Source: CAZAPG01 sp964486935 (GTDB lineage Bacteria > Chloroflexota > Anaerolineae > 4572-78 > J111). From it: a stretch of 64,000 nucleotides of DNA. The notes beneath the pieces are model-generated. The model saw only the letters and a list, made by a program, of their open reading frames with translations. It did not search any database and was not told where the DNA came from. Positions 44,558 through 52,609 of the stretch are shown here, in pieces (position 1 is the stretch's first letter; the number at the start of each line of letters is the position of its first letter). The DNA is taken from assembly GCA_964486935.1 (NCBI GenBank), contig CAZAPG010000024.1, positions 30,282-94,281 on the forward strand. Reading direction: 5' to 3'. The translations under genes and the position numbers were made by a program.

Positions 44558-45250
44558 ATGTCCCGGCAACCCGTACAAATTAACCTGTACTCAGACCTTC
44601 ATTGTCCTTTTGCTTATATAACCGTGTACCGGCTGCGCCAGTTGCGCGCTGAATACCGGGGCCAAATTGTCATCAATCACAAATGCCTGTCGCTGGAGTA
44701 TGTCAACCGGCAGCCCACGCCCAAACCGGTGTTAGATGCGGAACTGCCCATTCTCATGGCAGAGGAGCCGGCCATTCCCTACCAGCCCTGGTCTCGGCCC
44801 GCCAGTGAGTGGCCGGTAACAATGTGGCCGGCGTTTGAGGCGGTCAAGTGCGCCCAACGGCAGGGGGTGGATATTGCCGCTGAACTCGATTGGGCTATTC
44901 GCCTGGCCCTTTTTGCCCAGAGCCGTTGTATCTCCATGCGTCACGTTTTGCTTGAATTGGCCGAAGGGGTGGGGCTGGATATGACTCGCTTTGTGGATGA
45001 TTTTGACGGTGGGGTGGCCAAACAGTTGGTGTTGCAGGAGTCCAGAGCCGGTTGGGAAACGTTAAAAGTGAACGGCAGCCCCACTTTTGTGCTGCCCTCC
45101 GGCCAGCAGGTATCGGGCCTGGCCTTGCCCAAAATTGAGCTGGACGAGCAGCAGAATTATCGAGTGGTTAGCGTGCAGCCGGCTGAGTGCGCCGGCAATT
45201 CTTGCTTAGACTCGTACCGGCAAATGTTTGATAGAGTGGTGAGACAATAA
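44558..45250 (+). CDS. DsbA-fold protein with a single-cysteine motif
   Basis: The ATG at 44558 lies 9 bases after AGGAGG (44543-44548), so it is preferred over the TTG at 44549. Residues 8-17 read LYSDLHCPFAY: the position of the CxxC motif has Cys-Pro-Phe-Ala, as in HCCA-isomerase/FrnE relatives with only one active Cys. The C-terminal half has VNGSPTFVLPSG, the cis-Pro loop. It is a cytosolic oxidoreductase- or isomerase-like enzyme of the DsbA family. Its link to sugar use is unclear. A terminator hairpin follows at 45286. Confidence 0.72.
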   Translation: MSRQPVQINLYSDLHCPFAYITVYRLRQLRAEYRGQIVINHKCLSLEYVNRQPTPKPVLDAELPILMAEEPAIPYQPWSRPASEWPVTMWPAFEAVKCAQRQGVDIAAELDWAIRLALFAQSRCISMRHVLLELAEGVGLDMTRFVDDFDGGVAKQLVLQESRAGWETLKVNGSPTFVLPSGQQVSGLALPKIELDEQQNYRVVSVQPAECAGNSCLDSYRQMFDRVVRQ

Positions 45251-45285
45251 TTTAACCCCTCAAAAATCAAAAAGAAATTGAGCAC

Positions 45286-45313
45286 AAAAACCCCTTGACA
45301 TTCAGGGGTTTTT
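45286..45313 (+). terminator. Rho-independent terminator overlapping the LacI-gene promoter
   Basis: AAAAACCCCT (45286-45295) and AGGGGTTTTT (45304-45313) form a perfect 10-bp stem with an 8-base loop ending in a T-run. It closes the operon 40574-45250. Its loop and inner stem contain the TTGACA -35 box of the next promoter. Confidence 0.8.
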
Positions 45314-45323
45314 GTGTTAATCT
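45295..45323 (+). promoter_or_regulatory. Sigma-70-type promoter of the LacI-family gene
   Basis: TTGACA (45295-45300), a 17-base spacer, and TAATCT (45318-45323) form a near-consensus promoter. Transcription would start around 45330, within the palindromic operator, leaving a 5' leader of roughly 100 bases before the ATG at 45433. Confidence 0.75.
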
Positions 45324-45328
45324 TGAGT

Positions 45329-45350
45329 TAACCGGTTACGTAACCGGTTA
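45329..45350. promoter_or_regulatory. LacI-family operator palindrome
   Basis: A perfect 22-bp palindrome with half-site TAACCGGTTAC is centred between 45339 and 45340. It lies over the expected start of transcription, so binding of the LacI-type protein encoded just downstream should repress its own gene and anything read through from it. The half-site begins again at 45345 (CGGTTACGTAATT), giving a partly overlapping second site. I found no second full copy in the window. Confidence 0.75.
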
Positions 45351-45432
45351 CGTAATTATCTGCAATTTCCTCCTCACCCAATTCAACATTCATTATCCTC
45401 TTTGATAAAAAGCATAGCGGTGCGGTAACTCA

Positions 45433-46518
45433 ATGACCAGAGTTCGTATTAAAGATGTGGCAAAACGCGCGGGTGTTTCTACGGCAACAGTTTCGCATGT
45501 AATTAACCAGACTCGTTTTGTAACGGATGAAACCCGCCAAAAAGTTTTAGAGGCAATTGACGCCCTAAACTATCAACCCAGCACCATTGCCCGTGGTTTG
45601 GCTACCAACTCTACCCAAACAATTGGCTTGATAATTTCTGATATTACTAACCCCTTTTTTACGGCAGTAGCGCGCGGGGTTGAAGATGAAATCAATCAGC
45701 ACGGCTACCACACTATTTTCTGCAATACCGATGAAGACCCCGAACGGGAAGATGAATACCTGCGGCTGCTGGCAGCGCGCCAGATTGACGGGCTGATTAT
45801 TGCCCCAACCGGTACTCGTTCAGAGCGGCTCATTCGGCTGGCTGCCTTTAATACCCCAATTGTATTGCTTGACCGCTCTACCCCAGATATTGAAGCGCCG
45901 TTGATAGGCGTTGACAACGAAGAGGGCGCTTACCAGGCCACCCGGTATTTAATAGAATTGGGACATCGCCGTATTGGGGTGTTGATGGGCCTGGAGACAA
46001 TCTCAACCCAGGTTATGCGGGTTGAAGGTTATAAACGCGCTTTACAAGAGGCCGGCATAGGGCTTGATGATTCCCTGATCGTCTCTACCGAACCCCATTA
46101 TTATCTTCATCAAGTTGATGCCTCCCTTTCCTCTCCCCCCAAATTTGTGACCAACCTGCAAATGACCCCCACCGCTTTTCATGCTTTTCACCATCTGCTC
46201 GATTTACCAAACCGCCCCACCGCTATTTTTGTTACCAACAATCAAATGACCCTCGGCGCCTTGCACGCTCTCAGACAAAGAAACCTGCGCTGCCCCCAGG
46301 ATATATCTCTGGTTAGTTTTGACGACCACGACTGGGCGCCACTTTTTCACCCCCCTCTAACAGTTGTTCGTCAACCAACCTACGAGTTAGGTCAGACAGC
46401 CGCCCGGTTTCTGATGCGGCTGATTAGAGGCCAGGATATTACGCCGCTGGCCCCTCTCCCTGTTGAGTTGGTGATTAGAGAGTCCTGCCAACGGGCAGGA
46501 CTGACGGTTGAAAATTAA
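45433..46518 (+). CDS. LacI-family transcriptional regulator
   Basis: The N-terminal HTH reads IKDVAKRAGVSTATVSHVIN, followed by the hinge helix YQPSTIARGLAT. The periplasmic-binding-like effector domain has IGLIISDITNPFF, IDGLIIAPTG, IVLLDRS, GHRRIGVL and DISLVSFDDHDWAPLF. The 361 residues include a slightly long segment at about 215-250. It probably senses a sugar or sugar phosphate and controls the ABC importer genes downstream plus itself through the operator at 45329-45350. The start ATG has no strong ribosome binding site. Confidence 0.92.
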   Translation: MTRVRIKDVAKRAGVSTATVSHVINQTRFVTDETRQKVLEAIDALNYQPSTIARGLATNSTQTIGLIISDITNPFFTAVARGVEDEINQHGYHTIFCNTDEDPEREDEYLRLLAARQIDGLIIAPTGTRSERLIRLAAFNTPIVLLDRSTPDIEAPLIGVDNEEGAYQATRYLIELGHRRIGVLMGLETISTQVMRVEGYKRALQEAGIGLDDSLIVSTEPHYYLHQVDASLSSPPKFVTNLQMTPTAFHAFHHLLDLPNRPTAIFVTNNQMTLGALHALRQRNLRCPQDISLVSFDDHDWAPLFHPPLTVVRQPTYELGQTAARFLMRLIRGQDITPLAPLPVELVIRESCQRAGLTVEN

Positions 46519-46635
46519 TTGCTATCTTTTGGATGAAATCCGTCCTAAACCGCTTGATCAACTGACCCGGCTCGGTAGGAAGGTTTAAATGTGCTAAAAC
46601 TACTATCATTTTTTACCAGCAACCAATATTTTCTG

Positions 46636-46646
46636 AAAGGAGGTGA
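46636..46646 (+). other. Orphan perfect Shine-Dalgarno sequence
   Basis: AAAGGAGGTGA (46636-46646) is an exact anti-SD match but has no ATG/GTG/TTG at a useful distance; the only in-range reading would use ATT and stop after five codons. It may bind ribosomes to protect the leader of the binding-protein mRNA. The remainder of 46519-46743 contains no gene. Confidence 0.4.
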
Positions 46647-46743
46647 AGATATTTTCAAAGTTTTGTAACCATCCATTTGTAGTGGTCCAGTGTTAACTTT
46701 TGTCGAACCTAAATTTATTTTCAAAACGGGAGGTTTGAAGAAA

Positions 46744-48372
46744 ATGTCCTTCAATGGAAGAGTTTTTACATTACTGGCTGTATTTGTTGTTTTAGGGCTG
46801 ATTGCGGCTCAATGTGGCCCGGCGCCCACGCCAGAAACCATTACAGTAGTTGAAACTGTAGTGGTTGAAAAAGAGGTGCAAGGCGAAACCGTAACCGTTG
46901 TGGAAACGGTAGAGGTGGTTAAAGAAGTTGAGGTTGAAAAGGTTGTCACGGTAGAAGTAGAAAAAGAAGCCGAAGCCCCCGCCAAGCCGTTTGAGGGCGT
47001 TGAAGTGAATATTTTAACCTTCACCGGCCCCCAAATTGCCGAGCCGCTCCAGCGCCGAGGCCCGGATTTTACCGAGCTGACCGGGGCTAAAATCAACGTG
47101 TCAACCGTACCCTTCAACGAGCTGTACCAAAAGATTTTAACCGACATGGCCACCGGCACTAACAGCTTTGATGCCTTTGTTTTTGCTCCGCAGTGGATGG
47201 TAGACTACGTTGTGCCCGGCTACCTGGAAGACCTGACCCCCAGAATCAACGCCGATGAGGCTGTTGAATGGGACGATATCGCCCCCTTCTTCCGTGATTT
47301 TAGCGCCAGTTTCGGGGGAAAAATTTATACCATCCCGCTGGATGGCGACTTTCATATTGGCTACTACCGCACCGACCTGATGGACAGCCCTCCCCAAACC
47401 TGGGATGAGTATCTGGCCAGGGCTGCAGAGTTTCACGGCCAGGACCTGAACGACGACGGCGACCCCGACTACGGCTCCTGCATCTCCAAGAAACGGGGCG
47501 CTCAGGCTTACTGGTTTATTTATACCGTTGGCGCTTCGCTCATTCAAAGCCAGGGCACATCTCAAGGGGTGTTCTTTGACACGGAAACGTTTGAACCGCT
47601 GGTCAATAATGAAGCCTTTGCCAAAGCGTTAGACATCTACAAAGAAACCACCCAGTACGGCCCGCCCGATGAGTTGAACCTGGATGTGGGCGACACCCGC
47701 AGCCTCTTCACCTCCGGTCGTTGCGCCCTCTCGCTAGACTGGGGCGATATTGGGACGCTGGCGATCGACCCCGATACCTCGGTAGTGCAAGACAAGTTTG
47801 GCGCCATGATTTTGCCCGGCTCCACCGAAGTGCTCGACCGCGAAACCGGCCAACTGGTTCCGTGCGATGAGGAGACCTGCCCCTACGCCGTTGACGGGGT
47901 GAACCATGCCCCGTTTGCGGCCTTTGGCGGCTGGTCGGGCGGCATCAACGCTGCCGTAGAGGATGAAGTTAAAGATGCCACTTACGCCTTCTTCTCCTAT
48001 ATGACTCAGCCGGCGCAATCCAATGTGGATGTGACCATTGGTCGAACCGGCTACAACCCGTACCGCACCTCGCAGTTCCTCAACCGGCAGGTTTGGGTAG
48101 AAGCCGGAATGAGTCCCCAGGCCGCCAGCGATTATCTGGGCGCTATCGAAGACAGCCTCAACAGCCCCAACATGGTGCTAGACCTGCGGATTCCGCAGAA
48201 CCAACGCTACCAGCAGGTCGTGCTCGATACAGCCCTGAGCCAATTTCTGGCCGGTGAATTAACCGCCGAAGAAACGATGCAACAAATCTACGACGGTTGG
48301 GAAGAAATTACCGACGAATTGGGTCGGGAGGATCAGCTTGACGCTTATCTCAGCACCATTGGCGCGCAGTAA
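46744..48372 (+). CDS. Sugar-binding lipoprotein of an ABC importer
   Basis: The ATG at 46744 follows GGGAGG (46728-46733); the upstream GTG at 46690 has no such site. The signal peptide ends in a lipobox-like LIAAQC (Gln at -1 is atypical). The mature protein starts with a Val/Glu/Lys/Thr repeat linker (about residues 28-75), then a family 1 solute-binding fold: VEVNILTFTGPQIAEP, GTNSFDAFVFAPQW, FGGKIYTIPLDGD, AFAAFGGWSGGI. It captures a sugar at the membrane and hands it to the two permeases downstream. Extra cysteines (about 250, 330, 375-385) are present. The ligand is probably a plant- or algal-type sugar (context). Confidence 0.9.
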   Translation: MSFNGRVFTLLAVFVVLGLIAAQCGPAPTPETITVVETVVVEKEVQGETVTVVETVEVVKEVEVEKVVTVEVEKEAEAPAKPFEGVEVNILTFTGPQIAEPLQRRGPDFTELTGAKINVSTVPFNELYQKILTDMATGTNSFDAFVFAPQWMVDYVVPGYLEDLTPRINADEAVEWDDIAPFFRDFSASFGGKIYTIPLDGDFHIGYYRTDLMDSPPQTWDEYLARAAEFHGQDLNDDGDPDYGSCISKKRGAQAYWFIYTVGASLIQSQGTSQGVFFDTETFEPLVNNEAFAKALDIYKETTQYGPPDELNLDVGDTRSLFTSGRCALSLDWGDIGTLAIDPDTSVVQDKFGAMILPGSTEVLDRETGQLVPCDEETCPYAVDGVNHAPFAAFGGWSGGINAAVEDEVKDATYAFFSYMTQPAQSNVDVTIGRTGYNPYRTSQFLNRQVWVEAGMSPQAASDYLGAIEDSLNSPNMVLDLRIPQNQRYQQVVLDTALSQFLAGELTAEETMQQIYDGWEEITDELGREDQLDAYLSTIGAQ

Positions 48373-48384
48373 AATGTTGTAAAG

Positions 48385-48517
48385 AAATCTCGGAGGTCTC
48401 TACAGGTGCGCCCCAAAATTTGGGAAAGCGCAGGGGGGCGCGGGGGGTATCCCCCCAAGTTTGTCCCGATTTCCTAAAACCTGGGACGCACCCGGTCTCT
48501 ACAGACCTCCGAGATTT
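48385..48517 (+). terminator. Terminator-like hairpin split by an inserted element
   Basis: AAATCTCGGAGGTCT (48385-48399) and its exact complement (48503-48517) form a 15-bp stem followed by TTT. In between lies an 88-base element flanked by an 11-bp direct repeat. Without it the hairpin would have a loop of only a few bases and would be an ordinary attenuator between binding protein and permease genes, a common device for high binding-protein expression. Confidence 0.65.
48406..48493. mobile_element. MITE-like 88-bp insertion with target-site duplication
   Basis: The flanking direct repeat is GGTCTCTACAG (48395-48405 and 48494-48504). The element ends are imperfect inverted repeats, GGTGCGCCCCA against GGTGCGTCCCA read from the other end, with further matches for about 25 bases. 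The centre contains a GGGGGG-TAT-CCCCCC hairpin (48442-48456). It has no ORF. A non-autonomous transposable element is the simplest explanation. Confidence 0.7.
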
Positions 48518-48536
48518 TTAGAGAGAGGAGGTCTTG

Positions 48537-49733
48537 ATGCAGGAAAAAAGCGCAAAGGGAACCAGATCAAAATTTGATTTTGAAACCAATATCCTGGAAG
48601 ATGAGCACCCCAAAGCCTCTTTTATCCCTTCGCAAATACACGCTATGGCTACCCAAAGCGAGCGCTGGGCGCGCTCTGCTTTTGTGATGCCGGCGGTTTT
48701 GGTGGTGCTCGTTTTATCTATCTTTCCTCTGATTGTATCGGTTGGTTTGTCGCTGGGGCGTATTCAGTTTGTTAGAGGAGGATTTGAATATAGATATTTG
48801 GGGTTGGCCAACTATCGCAAACTACTGGTCGGGAGCGAGCAGACCCATTTTTTGGGCAAGTTTGTTGACCCCTCGCCCATTACCTGGTTTCTGTTTGGGG
48901 TTGTCGCCTTACTGCTGGCCCTGTATTTGGTTAGATATATTCGCGGCGCAGAATTCAGTTGGCCGGGTTTATTCTTTCGGTCAATCATGGCGGTGATCCT
49001 GGCCGCCCTGGCCTGGATGTTGATTCATACCCTGGGGCCAGATGGTCGCCCCGGTACCGTCACCGTCACCATGATTTACGTATTTATGGGAATCGCTATC
49101 CAATACTTCTTGGGCTTAGGGCTGGCCATGTTATTAACCCAAAGTCTGCCGGGCCGTCGTTTTTTTCGGGTGGTTTTCTTGCTGCCGATGATGATTACTC
49201 CGGTGGGCGTGGCCTACATGTTCCGCATGCTTACCGATACCGACAAAGGCCCTTTTCAGCCAATTTGGCAGGCGATGGGTCTGGGCCTTTACTCCTGGGT
49301 TACAGACCCCTGGGGAGCGCGTATTGCCGTAATGATTGGCGATATCTGGCAATGGACTCCCTTTATCTTCATTGTTTTGCTGGCCGCGCTCGAAGGACAA
49401 TCGGTTGAGCCATTTGAGGCAGCCATTGTTGACGGGGCCAGCCGCTGGCAAATTTTCCGCTACATCACCCTGCCAGAGATTTTACCGGTGAGCCTCACGG
49501 TTGTTCTGATACGTATGATTGAAGCTTTCAAAATCATCGACCTGCCCAATGTGTTAACCAACGGCGGCCCAGGCACAGCTACCGAGTCGCTTACGTTGCA
49601 GGCATTCTTTACCTGGCGCGCGCTAGACTTGGGAGGCTCGGCAGCTATTTCCTACATCCTGCTATTTTTAGTGACCTTCTTTGGCCTGGTTTATGTTAAT
49701 CTGATTCGGAATCGGGTGGTGAAGGCATTATGA
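48537..49733 (+). CDS. Sugar ABC transporter permease, MalF-like
   Basis: The ATG at 48537 lies 5 bases after AGGAGG (48526-48531). After a soluble N-terminal stretch of about 50 residues come membrane helices. The EAA loop reads EAAIVDGASRWQIFRYITLPEI, where it contacts the ATPase. Between the first helix and the core are two extra hydrophobic segments (about 120-175), not seen in a standard six-helix MalF-type subunit. It pairs with the next permease gene, which overlaps by 4 bp. No ATPase gene is nearby. Confidence 0.9.
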   Translation: MQEKSAKGTRSKFDFETNILEDEHPKASFIPSQIHAMATQSERWARSAFVMPAVLVVLVLSIFPLIVSVGLSLGRIQFVRGGFEYRYLGLANYRKLLVGSEQTHFLGKFVDPSPITWFLFGVVALLLALYLVRYIRGAEFSWPGLFFRSIMAVILAALAWMLIHTLGPDGRPGTVTVTMIYVFMGIAIQYFLGLGLAMLLTQSLPGRRFFRVVFLLPMMITPVGVAYMFRMLTDTDKGPFQPIWQAMGLGLYSWVTDPWGARIAVMIGDIWQWTPFIFIVLLAALEGQSVEPFEAAIVDGASRWQIFRYITLPEILPVSLTVVLIRMIEAFKIIDLPNVLTNGGPGTATESLTLQAFFTWRALDLGGSAAISYILLFLVTFFGLVYVNLIRNRVVKAL

Positions 49734-50767
49734 GCTGGTCAACAGATTTTTTCAAACGTAAATCAATTTACAGGCCCTCCCCGTTTGGTATGGCGGTATC
49801 TTATCTTTTGCTGGCTATCTGGACCTTTGTGGCCTTGTTTCCCATCTACTGGTTAATAGCCACATCATTCAAGCTGCCCATCGACGTAAACATGGGGCCT
49901 TTTTATATCCCTACAATTGATTACGAACCTTCAATGCATGCCTGGGAATATATTTTGGTGGGTGATTTAAGCAACGATACGCTCCGAACCTATCTGAACA
50001 CGGCTGTGGTTGCCCCGGTGAGCGCCCTCTTATCCTTACTGCTGGGAACCGCCGCGGCCTACGCCCTGGTTCGGTTTGAATACCGGCCCAGTCTGGGGGC
50101 CATCGCCTCCTTTATCATCTGCCTGTTATTGGCTGTCCTGGCTATCTTCTTGGGCGTCAACTGGATTATAGCTTTAGTAGCCGCCCTGGCCATTTTTGTA
50201 ATTGTGCTGATGACCATAGGCCGCCGCTTTAAACGGGCGCTGGGCAACAATGATATCGCCTTTTGGATGATTTCTCAACGCATGTTGCCGCCGGTGGCCG
50301 TTGTCATACCAATTTATGTTCTGTTCCAACGGTTGAATCTGCTCGACACCTGGACCGCGTTAGTTGTTACCTACCTGGCCGTTAACCTGCCCATTGTCAT
50401 CTGGCTCATGCGCGACTACTTCCAAACCATCCCCATTGAACTGGAAGAGTGCGCCGCCATCGACGGGGCATCTCGCTACCGCATCTTTTGGTCTATTGTG
50501 CTGCCGCTATCGGTGCCCGGCCTGGTGGCTACTTTTCTGTTTGTGCTGGTTTTTGCCTGGAACGAGTATCTGCTGGCCCTGTTTCTCTCCGCCGGAGACT
50601 CGCAAACATTACCCATTCTCATCGCTGCCCAAAACGCCACTCGCGGGCCGCAGTGGTGGTACATGTCGGTCTTGATTCTAATTATGATTCTGCCGGTCAT
50701 TATTATGGCCATTGTTCTGGAGCGTTTTATCGCCCGTGGCTTGTTGGTTGGCGCAGTCAAGGGATAA
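49730..50767 (+). CDS. Sugar ABC transporter permease, MalG-like
   Basis: The typical MalG start FALFPIYWLIATSFK-like segment is followed by NTAVVAPVSALLSLLLGTAAAYALVRF. Then comes an insertion of about 55 residues with two hydrophobic helices (ASFIICLLLAVLAIFLG and WIIALVAALAIFVIVL), after which the usual MLPPVAVVIPIYVLF returns. The EAA loop is EECAAIDGASRYRIFWSIVLP. It forms the channel with the MalF-like subunit; ATP binding must come from a subunit encoded elsewhere. Confidence 0.9.
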   Translation: MSWSTDFFKRKSIYRPSPFGMAVSYLLLAIWTFVALFPIYWLIATSFKLPIDVNMGPFYIPTIDYEPSMHAWEYILVGDLSNDTLRTYLNTAVVAPVSALLSLLLGTAAAYALVRFEYRPSLGAIASFIICLLLAVLAIFLGVNWIIALVAALAIFVIVLMTIGRRFKRALGNNDIAFWMISQRMLPPVAVVIPIYVLFQRLNLLDTWTALVVTYLAVNLPIVIWLMRDYFQTIPIELEECAAIDGASRYRIFWSIVLPLSVPGLVATFLFVLVFAWNEYLLALFLSAGDSQTLPILIAAQNATRGPQWWYMSVLILIMILPVIIMAIVLERFIARGLLVGAVKG

Positions 50768-50804
50768 TCAGCAAATTACCCGACACTATTAGCGAATAAT
50801 CAAA

Positions 50805-51779
50805 ATGTCACAAATAATTCATCGGACGTTGGGCCGTACCGGGTTGAAGGTGTCTGCCATCGGTTTTGGAGCCTCGCCGTTGGGCCACGAGTTTGGCGCA
50901 ATTGACCCGGAGCAAGGTGAACGCGCCGTTCATTGCGCCATCGAACGGGGCATCAACTATTTTGACGTGGCCCCCTACTACGGCCGCACCCTGGCCGAAA
51001 CCCGGCTGGGCGAAGCGCTGGTGGGTTATCGGGATAAAGTGATTTTGGCAACCAAAATGGGGCGATACGGCCAGGAGGCGGAAACCGGGTTCGACTTTTC
51101 CGCCGCGCGCGTCTTCAAATCGGTGGATGAAAGCCTGCGCCGGCTGCAAACCGATTATATTGACCTGTTCCAGATTCACGATATTGAGTTTGGCCGCTGC
51201 CAGCAAATCATCAACGAAACCATACCGGCCATGCGCAGATTAAAAGAGTCGGGCAAAATTCGCTTTGTGGGCATCACCGGCTACCCGCTGCACCTGCTCA
51301 GGCAGGTGGCAGAGCAGGCAGAGGTTGATACCATTCTCTCCTACTGCCGCTACAACCTGCTGGATACCGGCCTGGATAGCGTGCTAACGCCGTTGGCCCA
51401 ACAAAAAGGCATTGGCCTGATTAACGCCTCGCCGTTGTGTATGGGGCTTCTGACCGAGGCCGGCCCGCCGGCCTGGCATCCGGCTCCCAAAAAAGTCGTC
51501 AAAGCGGCCCGGCAGGCAGCCGGCGCCTGCCGCCGGCGCGGCGTCAACATTGCCGCGCTGGCCCTGCAATTTGCCCTGCAATATCAGGGCGTCGCCGCCA
51601 CCCTGGTTGGCATGAGCAGCCCGCAGCAGGTGGAGATGAATCTCAAAGCCGTGGGAGTTGCCCCCGACCCTGATTTGCTGGCTCAGGTGCAGGCCATCAT
51701 CAAACCCGTGGCTAACATCCCCTGGCAAGAGGGCCGCCCGGAGAATTTTGACCCCGGCGCTGTGGAGAAACAATCATGA
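50805..51779 (+). CDS. Aldo/keto reductase, L-fucose/L-galactose dehydrogenase-like
   Basis: The 324-residue protein has the AKR barrel with tetrad positions Asp and Tyr in NYFDVAPYYG, Lys in LATKMGRYG and His in FQIHDIEF. The FGASPLGHEFG start resembles aldose 1-dehydrogenases. Its stop overlaps the lactonase start (ATGA), which strongly suggests it oxidises an aldose to the lactone that the next enzyme opens. L-fucose is the likely substrate because of the FucI gene in the same cluster; NAD(P) preference not determined. Confidence 0.8.
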   Translation: MSQIIHRTLGRTGLKVSAIGFGASPLGHEFGAIDPEQGERAVHCAIERGINYFDVAPYYGRTLAETRLGEALVGYRDKVILATKMGRYGQEAETGFDFSAARVFKSVDESLRRLQTDYIDLFQIHDIEFGRCQQIINETIPAMRRLKESGKIRFVGITGYPLHLLRQVAEQAEVDTILSYCRYNLLDTGLDSVLTPLAQQKGIGLINASPLCMGLLTEAGPPAWHPAPKKVVKAARQAAGACRRRGVNIAALALQFALQYQGVAATLVGMSSPQQVEMNLKAVGVAPDPDLLAQVQAIIKPVANIPWQEGRPENFDPGAVEKQS

Positions 51780-52606
51780 AAATCGACGCGCACCAGCACT
51801 TCTGGCGCTATTCGTCCCAGGAGTACGGCTGGATTGACAGCCAGATGGCCGTGCTCAAAAAAGATTTTCTGCCCGCAAATTTGGCCCCGCTGCTCGATGC
51901 CGCCGGCATCGAGGGAACGGTGGCGGTGCAGGCTCGCCAAACCCTGGCCGAAACCGGCTGGCTACTGGAGTTGGCCGGCCAATCACCGCTCATTAAAGGC
52001 GTGGTCGGCTGGGTAGAGCTGCGCAGCCCCAACCTGGCGGAGCAACTGCAAAAATTCAGCCGGCGCCCCAAATTCAAGGGCGTACGCCACGTGGTGCAGG
52101 ATGAGCCGGATGACCGGTTTATGCTGGGCAGCGACTTTGTGCGCGGCATCGGTTTGCTGGCCGAGTTTGATTTAACCTACGATATTTTAATCTACCCCAA
52201 ACATTTGCCGGTCGCCTGCCGGCTTGTCGACAAATTTCCCCGGCAGCCCTTTGTGCTGGACCATATCGCCAAACCTCTCATCAAAAATAATATCCTGACG
52301 CCCTGGGAGGCGGATATTCGGCGGCTGGCCGAGTTCCCCAACGTTTACTGCAAGGTTTCCGGCATGGTCACCGAGGCCAACTGGCAGCAGTGGCAGCCCG
52401 CCGATTTTTGGCCCTATCTGGACGTGGTTTTTGAAGCCTTTGGCCCGCAGCGGCTCATGTTTGGCTCCGACTGGCCCGTTTGCGCGCTGGCCGGCAGCTA
52501 CGCCCAGGTGGTCAGCCTGCTGGCCGATTACACCCGCCGCTTATCCGCCGCCGAGCAGGCCGCCGTTTGGGGCCAAACCGCGCAAAGGTTTTACGGATTG
52601 GATTAA
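51776..52606 (+). CDS. Amidohydrolase-family sugar lactonase (L-fuconolactonase-like)
   Basis: The COG3618-type barrel starts MKIDAHQHFW (HxH metal pair), has FVLDHIAKP (third His) and ends LMFGSDWPVCAL (metal Asp). The 276-residue length fits L-fuconolactonase/L-rhamnonolactonase. It follows the AKR gene with a 4-bp overlap and precedes an alcohol dehydrogenase by 3 bases, giving an oxidative route aldose to lactone to acid. Confidence 0.85.
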   Translation: MKIDAHQHFWRYSSQEYGWIDSQMAVLKKDFLPANLAPLLDAAGIEGTVAVQARQTLAETGWLLELAGQSPLIKGVVGWVELRSPNLAEQLQKFSRRPKFKGVRHVVQDEPDDRFMLGSDFVRGIGLLAEFDLTYDILIYPKHLPVACRLVDKFPRQPFVLDHIAKPLIKNNILTPWEADIRRLAEFPNVYCKVSGMVTEANWQQWQPADFWPYLDVVFEAFGPQRLMFGSDWPVCALAGSYAQVVSLLADYTRRLSAAEQAAVWGQTAQRFYGLD

Positions 52607-52609
52607 CCG

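Noticed and set aside
46830..46985. Repetitive GTTGAAA/GTAGAA sequence that could look like a tandem DNA repeat
   Set aside because: It encodes the Val/Glu/Lys linker of the binding lipoprotein and varies at codon level, so it is a protein linker, not a DNA repeat element.
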